Translations under genes and position numbers: made by a program
Notes under the pieces: model-generated
The model's input: only the letters and a program-made list of their open reading frames with translations
Told to the model about the DNA's origin: nothing
Databases searched by the model: none
In this document: piece after piece, positions 22,216 through 33,983 of the stretch
How positions within the stretch are numbered: position 1 is the first letter of the stretch
How the letters are laid out: every line of letters begins with the position of its first letter
Source of the DNA: Puccinellia tenuiflora
Taxonomy: Eukaryota; Streptophyta; Magnoliopsida; Poales; Poaceae
Assembly: GCA_012064385.1 (NCBI GenBank)
Contig: QRDG01002511.1
Location: forward strand, 434,001 to 498,000
Direction of reading: 5' to 3'
DNA length: 64,000 bases

Positions 22216-22865
22216 TGTTGAGGACCTACTCCGTCGCAGAAGGATCAGGTTAGTTACCATTTGAACTTGCTGCCACTCATTCAAAAACTTACTTCATGTC
22301 TCACTTAGATCGACATAGCCAACCAAACTTGCCATTTCCACTTAGTTACTTCAACTATTCTAGTTGCCATTTCTACTTAGGTATTTTAGTTGTTATACTT
22401 GTCATTTCTACTTAATTAGTTTTATTATGCCCGTGACGTTGAAACTTAGTTCTTTTAGTTGTCAAACTTGTCACTTTAACTTAGTTAGTTTAATTATGCC
22501 CATGACATCATGATTTTTGTATAACTTGTAGGACGATCAACAAAGACGTCCATCTTCGCCTTCCGTCCATCGTTGAAGAGTCCATGTGGTGTTTCAAGTC
22601 ACCGTTCATCGTCGTGGAGTGGAGTTCATGTCGTGTTTGACTTGAACTATGGATAATGATGTCTATGTGATGTATGAGATTATTTCTATACTATATGCTA
22701 TGTGGAGTTTGAAATTAATCTTATGGAGGAGTTTGATTGTGTTTATATAAGTTATGGATTGTGTTTATATATGTGATTGTGTGAAAATTGTGATCTGTGA
22801 ATTATTCTGTCAATTATTTGTAAAATGCAGGAATTCTAGAAAAAACAGAATAAAATGTGACATTA
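22216..22865. other. 3' region of CACTA-1, AT-rich, non-coding
   Basis: After the stop of the second gene there are degenerate repeats of CTTAGTTAGTTT and AACTTGCCATTT, then AT-rich sequence with GTGTTTATATA repeats. The same region is found inverted at about 24900-25550 in CACTA-2. No gene seen. Confidence 0.6.
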
Positions 22866-23466
22866 TGGTCACTTTGCCGTGTACCAGCACACGGCAAAGG
22901 CCTGTGCCGTGTACCAGCACACGGCAAAGCCCACACGTGGCGGCAGCCTGTGCTCCTGGCACGGTGCTGATGACCATATGGTCACTTTGCCGTGCGCTTT
23001 TAATCGCGGTACACGGCAAAGGGCTGAGGCTGGGATATCGACACAGGTTCTTTGCCGTGTGTATTTTGACGCGGCACACGGCAAAGGAGAAATCTGTGCC
23101 GTGAGTTCTTCAGAGGGACACACGGCAAAGCAGAAAAAGGTGCCGTGCGTTTTTTAGAGGGACACACGGCAAAGCAGAAAAAGGTGCCGTGCGGGCAGAG
23201 GGAGGCTCACGGCAAAGAAATGGTCCCTCGTTGACCAAGTTCTGACACGCACTGACACATATTTTGTGCCGTGACCATAGGCAGACACACGGCAAACACT
23301 TTGCCGAGTATTTTTCCGGAAAGTACACGGCAAATGTTCTTTGCCGACGGAAACATTGCCGTGTGACCTTTGCCGTGAGAGTCCTCACGGCACATCCTTT
23401 GCCGTGTTTCGGGAGGCCTCTGCCGTGTATTTTTGCCTCACGGCAAAATATGATTTTCCGGTAGTG
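22866..23466. repeat. CACTA-1 right subterminal and terminal repeats
   Basis: Dense TTTGCCGTG/CACGGCAAA motifs in both orientations end in TTTTCCGGTAGTG, the inverted complement of the left terminus. Confidence 0.88.
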
Positions 23467-24297
23467 CAACAATTAAGTTGGAACTTTTTCTACACTTGGC
23501 ACATGGGCCCATGCATCCAAAATTTCAAGGCTGTCGACGACCACCTTATCCACCATGTGGATCCGCCCGTGCACATTATAACTTAGGGAAGTACACCTGC
23601 CAACTTAATTTGAACAAAACAGTATGTGAATAGTAGGAAAATAATAAAATCATTCTCCTAGTATTCCAAATCTCTTTGAAACCATACAAAATTTGGAAAC
23701 ATGTACAATACAAAAATAATGTGACTAATTAATTTTCAACGGTAATATTTTGTGCTTTTCGAATAAATTGGCTGTGAGTTATGTTATTATTTTCGCTTCA
23801 TACAGATTATAGACTTAGAAAAAAACGTATGCAGTAATATATTTAAGGATGTTCTATACAAATAATGTTGTGGCTGATAAATATGCGTCGTTTCCTAATA
23901 ACAAATGGAACATTCAAATAAATCTGCATAGGTCCGCCCGAAGTACACATAGTAGCTGTGCAAAGTGCATATATTCAGTTTCGGAAGGTGCACAGACTCC
24001 CTTGAAGTGCCGGAAAAATGGTTATATATCATCCGCCGCCCGGGGTGCATAGCTTATGGTGGGAACTGCATCCTGTAGTACATAAACCTCCCTCAAGTGC
24101 AAGAAAAGAAATAAAATGGTCAACAAAAAATTATCGAGCAGAAAGTGCAGAGAGTGACGATATGAAGTACGAAGGATTCAGTTTCAGGAAGTCCGCGGCC
24201 AACTGCACGAGAAATAAAAAGACCATCCTCTGGTAATTATAAGCAATTATTATTTGAAGCACATAAATAAAAAAATAATAAAGGGGAGTATATACCT
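23467..24297. other. Spacer between CACTA-1 and CACTA-2 (pre-insertion DNA)
   Basis: It begins with the CAA target duplication of CACTA-1 (23467-23469) and ends with the CCT target duplication of CACTA-2 (24295-24297). It is about 830 bp, AT-rich, with no convincing gene. On the minus strand around 24125-24215 a short open stretch follows a CGTGCAG acceptor-like site. This could be a downstream exon of the interrupted gene at 44887, but the frame does not join cleanly. Confidence 0.7.
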
Positions 24298-24900
24298 CAC
24301 TACCGGAAACAATCCCTTTGCCGTGAGGTGAAAGTGCACGGCAAAGAGGCTGCGGAACACGGCAAAGCCTTTGCCGTGTAGCTTGACACGGCAAAGCCCA
24401 CACGGCATAATACGCGTCGGCAAAGAATCTTTGCCGTGCACTTTACGAAAACGGGCACGGCAAACACTTTGCCGTGCGTCTTCCTACGGCCACGGCACAA
24501 TATGTATGTCAGAATGTGTCAGAGCATGGTCAACAAGCGACCGCTTCTTTGCCGTGACAACCAAACGAACACACGGCAAAGTTCCCATCTTTACCGTGCG
24601 TCTCCCGTTGCCGCGCACGGCAACTCTTTTGACTTTGCCGTGTGTCTGCGCAGCTACCCACGGCAGAAAATGATTCTGTGCCGTGCGCCGCGAATAAAAA
24701 CGCACGGCAAAGAGGCTGTGTCGATCATGCCAGCCTCAGGTCTGTGCCGTGCGCCACACATAAAAACGCATGGCATAATGACCATATGGTCATCAGCAAC
24801 GTGCCAGGAGCACAGGTGGGCGCCACGTGTGCTCTTTGCCGTGTGCACCCTCACGGCACAGGCCTTTGCCGTGTGCCTTGACACGGCAAAGTGACCATAT
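24298..24900. repeat. CACTA-2 right-end subterminal repeats
   Basis: Dense TTTGCCGTG/CACGGCAAA motifs follow the terminus CACTACCGG and match the CACTA-1 right end in inverted order. Confidence 0.85.
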
Positions 24901-27399
24901 TGTCAGGTTTTGTTCTGTTTTTTCCAGAATCCCTGCATTTTACATATAATTGACAGAATAATTCACAGATCACAATTTTCACACAATCACATATATAAAC
25001 ACAATCCATAACTTATATAAACACAATCAAACTCCTCCATAAGACTAATTTCAAACTCCACATAGCATATAGTATAGAAATAATCTCATACATCACATAG
25101 GCATCATTCAACATAGTTCAAGTCAAACACCACATGAACTCCACTCCACGATGATGAACGGTGACTTGAAACACCACATGAACTCTTCGACGATGGACGG
25201 AAGGCGAAGATGGACGTCATTGTTGATCGTCCTACAAGTTATACAAAAATCATGAGTGGTAATGTCATGGGCATAATTAAACTAAGTGAAAGGGACAAGT
25301 TTGACAACTAAAAGAACTAAGTTTCAATGTCACGGCATAATAAAACTAACTAAGTAGAAATGGCAAGTATAACAACTAAAATACCTAAGTGTCAATGGCA
25401 TAAGCATAGTTGAAGTAACTAAGTGGAAATGGCAAGTTTGATTGGCTATGTCGATCTAAGTGAGACATGAAGTAAGTTTTCGAACGAGAGTGGTAGCAAG
25501 TTGAAATGGTAACTAACCTGATCCTTCCTGCGACGGAGTAGGTCCTCAACATCATTGAGAAGGATCCTGATCCTACACGTTTGCAAGAAAATGATAAGTT
25601 TGACAACTAGATGGAAATGGCATTGGTATTAAAAGAAAGCGGACTAAATCTTCGGATAAAGAGTCATGCGAGCATACCCACGGAAGCCTCCGGACAACGG
25701 AAGGGTTTGTGAAGTGGGGCTGCTGCTCCGGATCGTCCTGGCCACCAGGCGGCGGCTGCGGCGCCATCGAGTGAGATCCACCCGCCGATCCTGGATCCAT
25801 CTACAACATGGAAAAACGCTCGCATTACAAAGATAACTAAGTTAGAACAGTAAGATGGATGGAATGACAAGTTTGACGACATACCCATGGGAACGTCGGT
25901 GGAGCAAAAGCAAGAGTCCCGTCCACAGGAGCCAAGCGCTGCATGTTGGCCATCATCCACTCCATCATCTGCCTGGACGCCTCCTGCTGCTGCCGGATCT
26001 GCTCCTGCTGCTGTCGGATCTGCTCCTGCTGCTGCTCAAAGAGCACCTGCTGCTGACTAACATGCTCCCGGAGCTGGTCGACAACCAGACCCGAAACTCG
26101 TGGGCGGGTCTCCACAGCAAGCGCACCAGGCGCCCTCCCACGGCGGACCTGGCATAGGGACGGGACGGTGCGAGGGTCGACGTAGCCTTCACCTATCCAC
26201 AACCGGCCATTCGCCTTGCCTCCCCCCGCAAGCACGATAGCCTCGACGTCAAGTGGACTGGTGAGAGGGTCAGCATCCTCACCATTGCGCTCCTTGAACT
26301 TCGCCGTGTACCCCGTGCTCCGGAGCTCGGCGCCGCTGTTGATCCACATCGACCCCGTGTCAGGATCCGGCTCATCCCGCGTACGAAACTTTGACCAAAC
26401 GGCGAAGGGCGAGGGGTCTACGCCGGTCTTCGCTTTCTGCAAAGAGAGCACGAACATAGGTGAAAAGCAGGAAATATTGCAAAAGAGAGCACGAACTTAG
26501 GTGGACTAAAGAATGCATTTGCTCACCTCATTTTGCACGCATTGGTAGAGGTTGCGGCTGCCTTGGCGGTGTGTTCCACCCTTGTTGTACGCCCGCTTTG
26601 CCTTTCCCTCCTCGTGCAGTTTGAGGTACTCCTTGCTAGTCCACCACGCTACCATCGCGTGGTGGCACGATGAATTGTTACCAACGTACGGAGGAGGCAC
26701 CTACGTGCACAGAACACACATATTAATAATATTACATGGCGGTCAACAAAATCGATAATATATAAATGAAGCTACCTGCAGGTACTGCCATGGCTGCATC
26801 AAGATGTCCCGAGCACGCTTCTTGTCCAGCTTAATCATCTTCTCGGCGCACCAATTGCGGACACTGTTCATGCGAGCCTCGTAGTGCATGTCCGTCACCA
26901 TCTTGGAGGCCATCTCCACAAGGATGCTCGTGCAGTCGTCCTCGTGCTCCGGCCGGTAGGAGAAGTAGTTCTGCAAGCATGCACATAGGTAGAATAGGGT
27001 TAAAGCCATTAGTGAAATCTCGGATTTACAGAAGTCAAGCAAACTTACCCAGAAGTGGCGGAGTGTCTTATGCGCCATGTCCAACTCCTCGCCCTCGGGA
27101 TCCTCCGCGTAGGTGTAATGCTTGAAAGTCCAAGCTACACTCCTAGTACCATCTGGGAGGGTGACAATCCTAGGGAAGAACTTGCGCACAAGACATCCAA
27201 GGATGCTCGAGTAGGTACGCTGTCCCTTGGCCTTAGGAGGCACATACTCAAACGACCTACACAATGAAAAAACCAAAATTAGTATGGTTAGCGGGTCAAA
27301 ACACAATGAAAAAGCTAAAATTGAACATAAACAATAAGCTATACCTTTTCCTGCTGGGCACGAGAAGAGTGTGACGCGAGCCGTAAGGAAGATCGGGGA

Positions 27400-27404
27400 G
27401 GGTC
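27400..27404. other. Target site duplication GGGTC (left) of the Copia element
   Basis: GGGTC immediately precedes the LTR start TGTTGGG. The identical GGGTC follows the 3' LTR at 35899-35903. Confidence 0.92.
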
Positions 27405-29278
27405 TGTTGGGAATATGCCCTAGAGGCAATAATAAAGTGGTTTATTAAGCATATTCAAGTTTATGATAATAGTTTATTATCCATGCTATAATTGTATTAA
27501 ATGGAAACATAATACATGTGTGGAATATAAACACCCGGAGTCCCTAGTGAGCCTCTACAGGACTAGTTCGTTGATCAAGAGATAGTTAGAGTTTCCTAAC
27601 TATGGACTTGTTATAGTCACTTGATAACGGAGTCATATCATTAGGAGTAATGGTGTGATGGACATGACCCAAATAAAGAGTTGCAATTAATCGTGTCACA
27701 AAAGTTTTGTTGTCAACACTTTTAATATGCCAAATATAGTTTCCTTAGACCATGAGATTATATCACTCCCGTTCACCGGAGGAATACTTTGTGGACATCA
27801 AACGTCACTTCGTAACTGGGTGATTATAAAGGTGGCTTTCAGGTATCTCCGATGGTGGGTTGTTGGGTGATATGAATCGAGAGTGGAATTTGTCCCTCCT
27901 TGTGACGGAGAAGATATCTCCAGGCCTTCTCGGTAATATAGCATCAAGAGTCTGCAGACATGTGATTAAGTTGTAATCACCGGGATCCTATATTATGGAC
28001 GAGTAAAGAGAACTTGCCGGTAACGAGATTAAACTAGACATGGGGATGTCAACGATTATATCTCGGGCAAGTAAAATATCGTGAGACAAAGGGAATCGTA
28101 TATGAGATTAATTGAATCTCCGGCATCGTGGTTCAATCGAGAAAAGGTTTTCGTTGAGTGTATAGGAATTAATATGGACATCCCGGTCCCGCTATTAATT
28201 ATTGATATGATCATGTCTATGCATTCTCGAACCTGTAGGGTCACACACTTAACGTTCCGATGAAATTAGGTTTTGCGATGAATTAAATGATGAAGTGAAC
28301 GAATGGTGATTCGGAGTCTCGGATGGGATCCCGGACATCACGAGGAGTTCCGGAGGAGTCCGGAGAATAAGATTCATATATGGAAAGTGGGTACCGGAAG
28401 GTTCCGGAATGTTCTAGAAGGGTCTAGAAGTGGGACCGCATATTTTGTATGGGGCCCACATGGTGCAAAGGGGTGCTGCCACCACTTGGTGGGGCGCACC
28501 ACCTAAGCCCATATGGGTGGTGCGGCACAAGGAGGGGGAGTCCCACTCCTAGTTGGACTAGGAGGTGGGCTCTCACCCCTTTAGGAAAGGGGCCCAAGGA
28601 GGAGTCCTTGTTGGACTCCAACTTGGGGGGCAAGACAAAGGGGGGGCCGGCCGGCCCTGCCCTTGCCCTAGCCGCCACCTATATAAGGAGGGGTAGGGGG
28701 GGGCGCACCATACAACCTTGGAGGCTGCCGCACCACCCCCCTAGCCGCACCCCCCTCTTCCCATCTAGCCCTAGTGCGCCACCTCTTCTCCCCGAAGGGC
28801 TGCCGCACATCCACCTCTCCACCATAGCCGCACCACCCCTATGCCCTAGGGCTGCTGCGCCGCCTTGTCCTCTCCCTCTCCTCTTGCTTGGCTTGGCGAA
28901 GCCCTGCTCGCGGAGATCGTCATCGTCACCGGCACTACCGTCGTGCTGCTGAGATCATCAAGGCCACGTCTTCTCGCTTGCGGGATCAAGGAGTCGACGT
29001 CTTCATCGAGCTGTACGTGTGGACGCCGCGGAGGTGCTGCCCGTTGCTGCACTTCACCGGATTGGATCTCGAGGATAATACATCTCCTCGCGACTAGACG
29101 AGTCTAGTTGCGGGGATCGACTAGCCAACCCCTGCACCGACAAAAAGCGTTTGTTGACCTTCAAGGGTAAGAGATTGGATCTCATCTTCGCTATCTTCAT
29201 CTCGTAGATCTAGATCCTTAGGGTTTATTCCGCTTTGCCGCGTAGAAAATTTTTGTTTTCCATGCTGCGAACCCTTCA
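27405..29278 (+). repeat. Copia 5' LTR, 1874 bp
   Basis: TGTTGGGAATATG to CCCTTCA. A TATA-like CTATATAAGG at about 28679-28688 marks the promoter. Several TTCCGGA boxes lie upstream of it (28345-28410). It lacks about 42 bp of TTCCGGA-rich sequence that the 3' LTR has. Confidence 0.92.
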
Positions 29279-29279
29279 G

Positions 29280-29291
29280 TGGTATCAGAGC
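29280..29291 (+). other. Copia primer-binding site
   Basis: TGGTATCAGAGC begins one base after the 5' LTR and is complementary to the 3' end of initiator Met-tRNA. Confidence 0.9.
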
Positions 29292-30541
29292 CTAGATCTA
29301 TTCGTAGGTGTTGATGCGATTAGAACACAAGGAGTTGTGGGGTTGATATTTTATGTTGCTACCTTCTCGCGTGCACTTTGCATCTTTGCGGTATTGTGAG
29401 ATTGAAGCGGCCCGGACCAACCTTACTCGTCCACGCACGAGAGACCGGTTCCACGACTGACATGCAACTTGTTTTGCATAAGTGGCTGGCGGGTGTCTAT
29501 TTCTCTTGCTTTAGTGAGGATGCAATTTTCAATGGAAGGCCTTTCAAAAGGATGAGTAAATAAGCAACTATTATATCACCGTTGTGGTTTTTGCGTAGAT
29601 TAGAACGGTTCTATCTCGTTGACCCAAGCCACGTAAAATTTGCATAAACAAAGTAGAGGCGTCTAACTTGTTTTTGCAGAGGGGGTCAAGTGATGTGATA
29701 TGGCCAATGTGATTTGTGATAATGTATGCAATGATCATGTTTGTAATATTTTCGCGACTTGCATGTCGACGAGTACGGCAACCGACAGGAGCCATATGGT
29801 TGTCTATTATTTTATGTGACCTGCGTGTCAATGAAATCACCATGTATTTGCTTTACTTTATTGCTAAGAGTAGCATTAGTTGTAGTTGCAATAGTTGGTG
29901 GACAACCATGGTGATGGCGCCAAGATGATGGAGATCATGCCGGAGATGGAGATCTTGCCGGTGCTTTGAAGATGGAGATCTAAGAGCATATGAAGAAAGG
30001 CCATATCATATCACAATTATGAATTGCATGTGATGTTAATCCCTTTTATGCACCTTATTGTTATGCTTAGATATGATCGCGACGGTAGCATGATAAGGTG
30101 ATCTCTCATGTTAATATCAAGATAATTAAGTGTTCTCCCCTAGTATGCGCCGTTGCGAAAGTTCGTCGTTTCGAAGCATCACGTGATGATCGGGTGTGAT
30201 AGATTCAACATTCACATACAACGGGTGCAAGCCAGTTTGCACAAGCAGAAATACTACGGTTGTCTTGACGAGCCTAGCATGTACAGACATGGCCTCGGGA
30301 ACACGGAACCGAAAGGTTAAACACGAGTCATATAAATGATATGATCAACACTAAGTTGTTCACCATTGAAACTACATCATCTCACGTGATGATCGGTGGT
30401 GGTGTAGTGGATTTGGATCGTGTGTCACTAATCAACCGGAGAGATGTTGAGTTTAGTGGGAGTTCGTTAATTTGATTAAATTGAACTAAAATTATCATAA
30501 ACAAGTGTCCTAAAGATGTCTTTGCAAAATCCTTGTAGATC

Positions 30542-31171
30542 ATGGCCGACTACAGTAGTATGTTTCTTGCTGAGGAGCTGCGTCTCGATGGGTCAAACTT
30601 CATCGAGTGGTACGAACGTCTTAGAGAAGTCCTTTCAACCAATGATCAGCTCTACGTGTTACATGAACCCTTAGAAGAAAAACCCGATGCTTCTGCGAGT
30701 TACAACAAACGTATGGATTGGCTCAGTCGGAGTAAGACTCACATTCAAGTCAATTGGTTGATGAGTGTCTTCATGAATTCAGACCTATCCAAACAATTCA
30801 AGAACTTGAGTGCCATTGAGACTGTCACTAAGCTAAAGGAAATGTTCATAGCACAAGTGAGAATTGCAAGGTTTGAAGGTCTGGGTGTGTTTCTTTCAAC
30901 TAAGATGGAAGAAAATGATCGCTTAGAGGATCATCTGAAGAAAATGTATAGGATATATCACACTCTGATGGATGCTTGGGATATGGAGATGAGTGACGAA
31001 TTCGCGATAGATGGGTTGTTGCATTCGCTTCATCCCAAATTCAAGAATTGTGTCAGAGACTATGTAAAGGAAAGGGATTCGATCACTTATCCGGAACTGA
31101 TGTCTCGACTTCGTCAGATCGAAAGGAATCCCGTAGCAGGCGGAGAAGCCAACGCAGAAGGTATATTTTGA
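30542..31171 (+). CDS. gag: Copia Gag (capsid-like) protein, 209 aa
   Basis: The structural protein that would package element RNA into virus-like particles in the cytoplasm. ATG 30542 opens MADYSSMFLAEELRLDGSNF, which matches the start of Angela/BARE Gag as I recall it. Conserved features of the Copia Gag fold are the Trp-containing start (NFIEWYERLREVL) and a central helical block (MEENDRLEDHLKKMYRIYHTL). A C-terminal part follows (FAIDGLLHSLHPKFKN, then ITYPELMSRLRQIE). There is no CCHC zinc knuckle and no protease after it: the frame ends at TGA 31169. A GT donor at 31161 and an AG acceptor at 31254-31255 flank a 95-nt candidate intron. Splicing would change only the last residues (…NAEGPAI and stop). 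The frame is intact, consistent with selection or a young age. Confidence 0.85.
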   Translation: MADYSSMFLAEELRLDGSNFIEWYERLREVLSTNDQLYVLHEPLEEKPDASASYNKRMDWLSRSKTHIQVNWLMSVFMNSDLSKQFKNLSAIETVTKLKEMFIAQVRIARFEGLGVFLSTKMEENDRLEDHLKKMYRIYHTLMDAWDMEMSDEFAIDGLLHSLHPKFKNCVRDYVKERDSITYPELMSRLRQIERNPVAGGEANAEGIF

Positions 31172-31255
31172 TATACTAGTTATAAATGTTTAAATGTCCC
31201 ATTTACACTTATGGTGAGCTAAGTATTTGATACTTGTGCTGTTTTATGAAAACAG
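31161..31255 (+). other. Candidate 95-nt intron at the end of gag
   Basis: Donor AG|GTATATTTTG and acceptor ATGAAAACAG|GG. The intron body is AT-rich. Splicing joins the frame to a stop codon five residues on. BARE and several plant Copia elements make a spliced gag-only RNA from an intron at this position; here it is a prediction. Confidence 0.5.
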
Positions 31256-33975
31256 GGCCTGCCATTTGAGAAGTGCATGGAGGGACTGAGTGGATTTCGC
31301 GGGAAGATGGCAATCAAGGAGTTGATGCTGGCGATGTTCTACTTCTACATTTATCGTTTTAAATTAGAGGATTTGAATGAGTTTTGTAATCGAATTAAGT
31401 GTGATCTTAAATTAGTGTGTCTCGGTTTGTGAGACGGTCATTCATGTTAAAGACAAGTGGTTGTTCTATTTTCATGAGTAATCCTTTTTGGAGATCACGT
31501 TTCGATTATGAGATTATTGTCCTTTGCTAGATTTAAACGATAATTAGTTAAACACTTATAAAATAAAGACATGCTAAAATATCCAATACTTAATGATGAG
31601 AATTGTTTTAATTGTACTATTAGTGCTGAAGAGCATCTTGATGCGCATCACTAAGTAGTGTGATTAAAAATGCCATTTTCTGAAAATGCCATGAGTTGCT
31701 GAAAATAAACACAAGTGTTGGTTGTATTTTTCAGTAAATAAAAGACATCATTGTTTTATCATGGATGAGTGAATAGGAGTATTTATTCATTTCATGATGA
31801 GATTTTGGAAGTAGAGGATATTAAGTTAACAAGACAATTGAGTCTTTTCGATTTGATCAAAAGAGACAAAATATTTGAGTTATTGTTTAGTATGGTGACT
31901 TGTGACAAGTGTTATCACAAATTACAATGTTTAGAGATTATTCAAAAGGTGTTTTGATAAACCTAAAGTATTGTAGTCACATTATATTAGATATTATGTG
32001 GTCATAAACAAAGGGTTCTTGGTTTTAAGGTTTCATTAGTATCATTTAGATTTATTTTGATAACACTCTGTTTTAAATAAAGGATCTATTTAATGATTTG
32101 CATTTCGCATATGAGTTATGTGAAATAGTGGTTTCAATAATTATGAGATAATTAAAACCAAGGCAAATAAAGTTTTGTAGAATGTTCATATGAGATTATG
32201 AATAGAGATTCCACAATGTGAGACTAAAAGGGACAAACCAATGTGTTTGGTTGTGTTGTGTATTTTAGTGGTTTTATCGTGAAATTGTTTCATGGGTAAA
32301 AGATTTGTTGGAATAAGTTTAGAAAGCTTAAACCTTGCATGTTTATGTATCAAGTGGCACATTTGTAAAGTGCTATGTTGGATAAAACTTGACACATAAA
32401 AGGTTTTGATGATGGTGATCATTGAATTTTGGTTTAGCTTGTCTAAAGAGATGTAGGTTTCAAGAATATGAATTTTGTCAATAGTTGCAAAATAATATTC
32501 ATGATTTACTTGTCGTGTTTGAGAAACAAGACATACCTACATAACCTACAAAAGAAGAAATAGAAACTTTAAATACGAAAGTGAATAAGAGTTATTCCAA
32601 TTTAAGTTTAAATCATAAAGTAATTGTTACTTGATTTTGTGAAAAGAATGTTTCACATATTTATTTGGCAAAAGAGTTTGCGTGGAATAAATAAAACTTA
32701 AAGCTAGCAAAGTGCTGGTGTTTCGTATATGAGTTCTCGAATCTTAAGAGTTAAGAGTTTTGGAGGAGTCCAAAGTGTCGAGAAAGTGCATAAGAAACTG
32801 AGTGAGATCTAATTAAGATATGTGGTGACATATATTAAGTTAGAGCAGAAATTAATTTCCATAATCAAAATATGTGGTGACATATGTTTGAGTGGGAGCT
32901 AGTTAATCATGGTCAAATATAAAGATAACATATTTCTGAGTGGGAGCCAGAGTGGCTTCACAATTTAATATGTGTATGAGGTATATTTGAGTGGGAGTTT
33001 ACAACATAGTGTTTTTGAATGAAATGGAGATTTCATAAATGTTGTAAATGTTGTCATGGACTAATGCATAACTTATGAAGTTAGTTTGAACGTCAAATAT
33101 TCATGTAGATGATTGTATCTATGGAGGATAGATAAGTTTGATAAACATTAAAGTCAGATGTTTAACCTAAATATTTTTGAAGGAGTTCAAAATGAAACAA
33201 GAGAAGAATGGTTCATCTCATTGTGATATATAGGTGAAGCATTGAGTTAGAGAACTCAGTACAAAATTGATGGTTAGAGGATATGTTGGAATTCAATATG
33301 AATTGTTCATAGATCTCAACATATAAGAACCATATGTTTGTATATGACGATATGTGACCCAAGTTCTTAATTGTAAGAACATGTTGAATGAGGAGTCATT
33401 TTTCATGAGATTGAGATAAATTTAGAAAATGGTGGACTTGGTTGAAGTCATAAAGCCAGACTAAATTAGGGATCTCTTAATAGCAGAGTAGCACAGCGAA
33501 AGCATGATCGGAAATATCAAAGTGACAAGGCTCACTGTTGATTTGTTAAGTCAACAACATATAGGAGTATATGATTAATTCAAGGATTGAAATAAGATAT
33601 AATATTTTGGTTTGAGAAAGTTGTTTCAAGATTGGGTGAGTTCCAGATGCATGTGTTATGAGAAAGTCCAATTGACTAATCATACATATGGGCATGAAAG
33701 GATATGATTATCTCACTCTATAACCAAACATATTATATGCATTATATGATAATGGTTTTATCATGGGATGATAGGAAGTTTATCATGAGATGATAAAGTA
33801 ATGTCAAATTAGGTGACAGTTACTATTTTGCAAAGGACATAAAGAGCTGTAAAGTACAGAGCACGGACAGAACCTCTTCCACAAGCAAACATGATCAGCA
33901 CTGAGACTTCATGAGTGAGACTCCATGGGTGTTGGATCGAGGAAATGTAAACTAGATTATTGACTCTAGTGCAAG
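31256..33975 (+). other. Non-coding internal region of the Copia element
   Basis: About 2.7 kb of AT-rich DNA occupies the place where protease, integrase, RT and RNase H would lie. The first 150 bases (31256-31400) are more GC-rich and open for about 58 codons (GLPFEKCMEGLSGFRGKMAI...). This could be a captured exon or an unrelated leader. Beyond it only short frames occur. Near 32830-33000 there are degenerate repeats of TATGTGGTGACATAT and GAGTGGGAG. Confidence 0.7.
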
Positions 33976-33983
33976 TGGGAGAC

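Larger units (their letters stand above)
10029..23466 (+). mobile_element. CACTA-1, complete CACTA (En/Spm) transposon, 13.4 kb
   Basis: The left terminal inverted repeat begins CACTACCGGAAAA at 10029, and the right end reads TTTTCCGGTAGTG to 23466. A 3-bp target duplication CAA flanks it (10026-10028 and 23467-23469), as expected for this superfamily. Order: left subterminal repeats, 352-bp tandem array, inner subterminal block, GC-rich promoter/5' UTR, intronic hairpins, TNP2-like transposase (16384-19665), second Transposase_24-type gene (19928-22215), AT-rich 3' region, right subterminal repeats. It is the same family as CACTA-2 at 24298-44675. The transposase carries a deletion, so the copy is probably non-autonomous. 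Confidence 0.95.

Noticed and set aside
25837..26157. Leucine-rich plus-strand frame opposite the Gln-rich exon of CACTA-2
   Set aside because: Antisense shadow of the repeated CAGCAG codons; the homologous exon on the minus strand is supported by CACTA-1.
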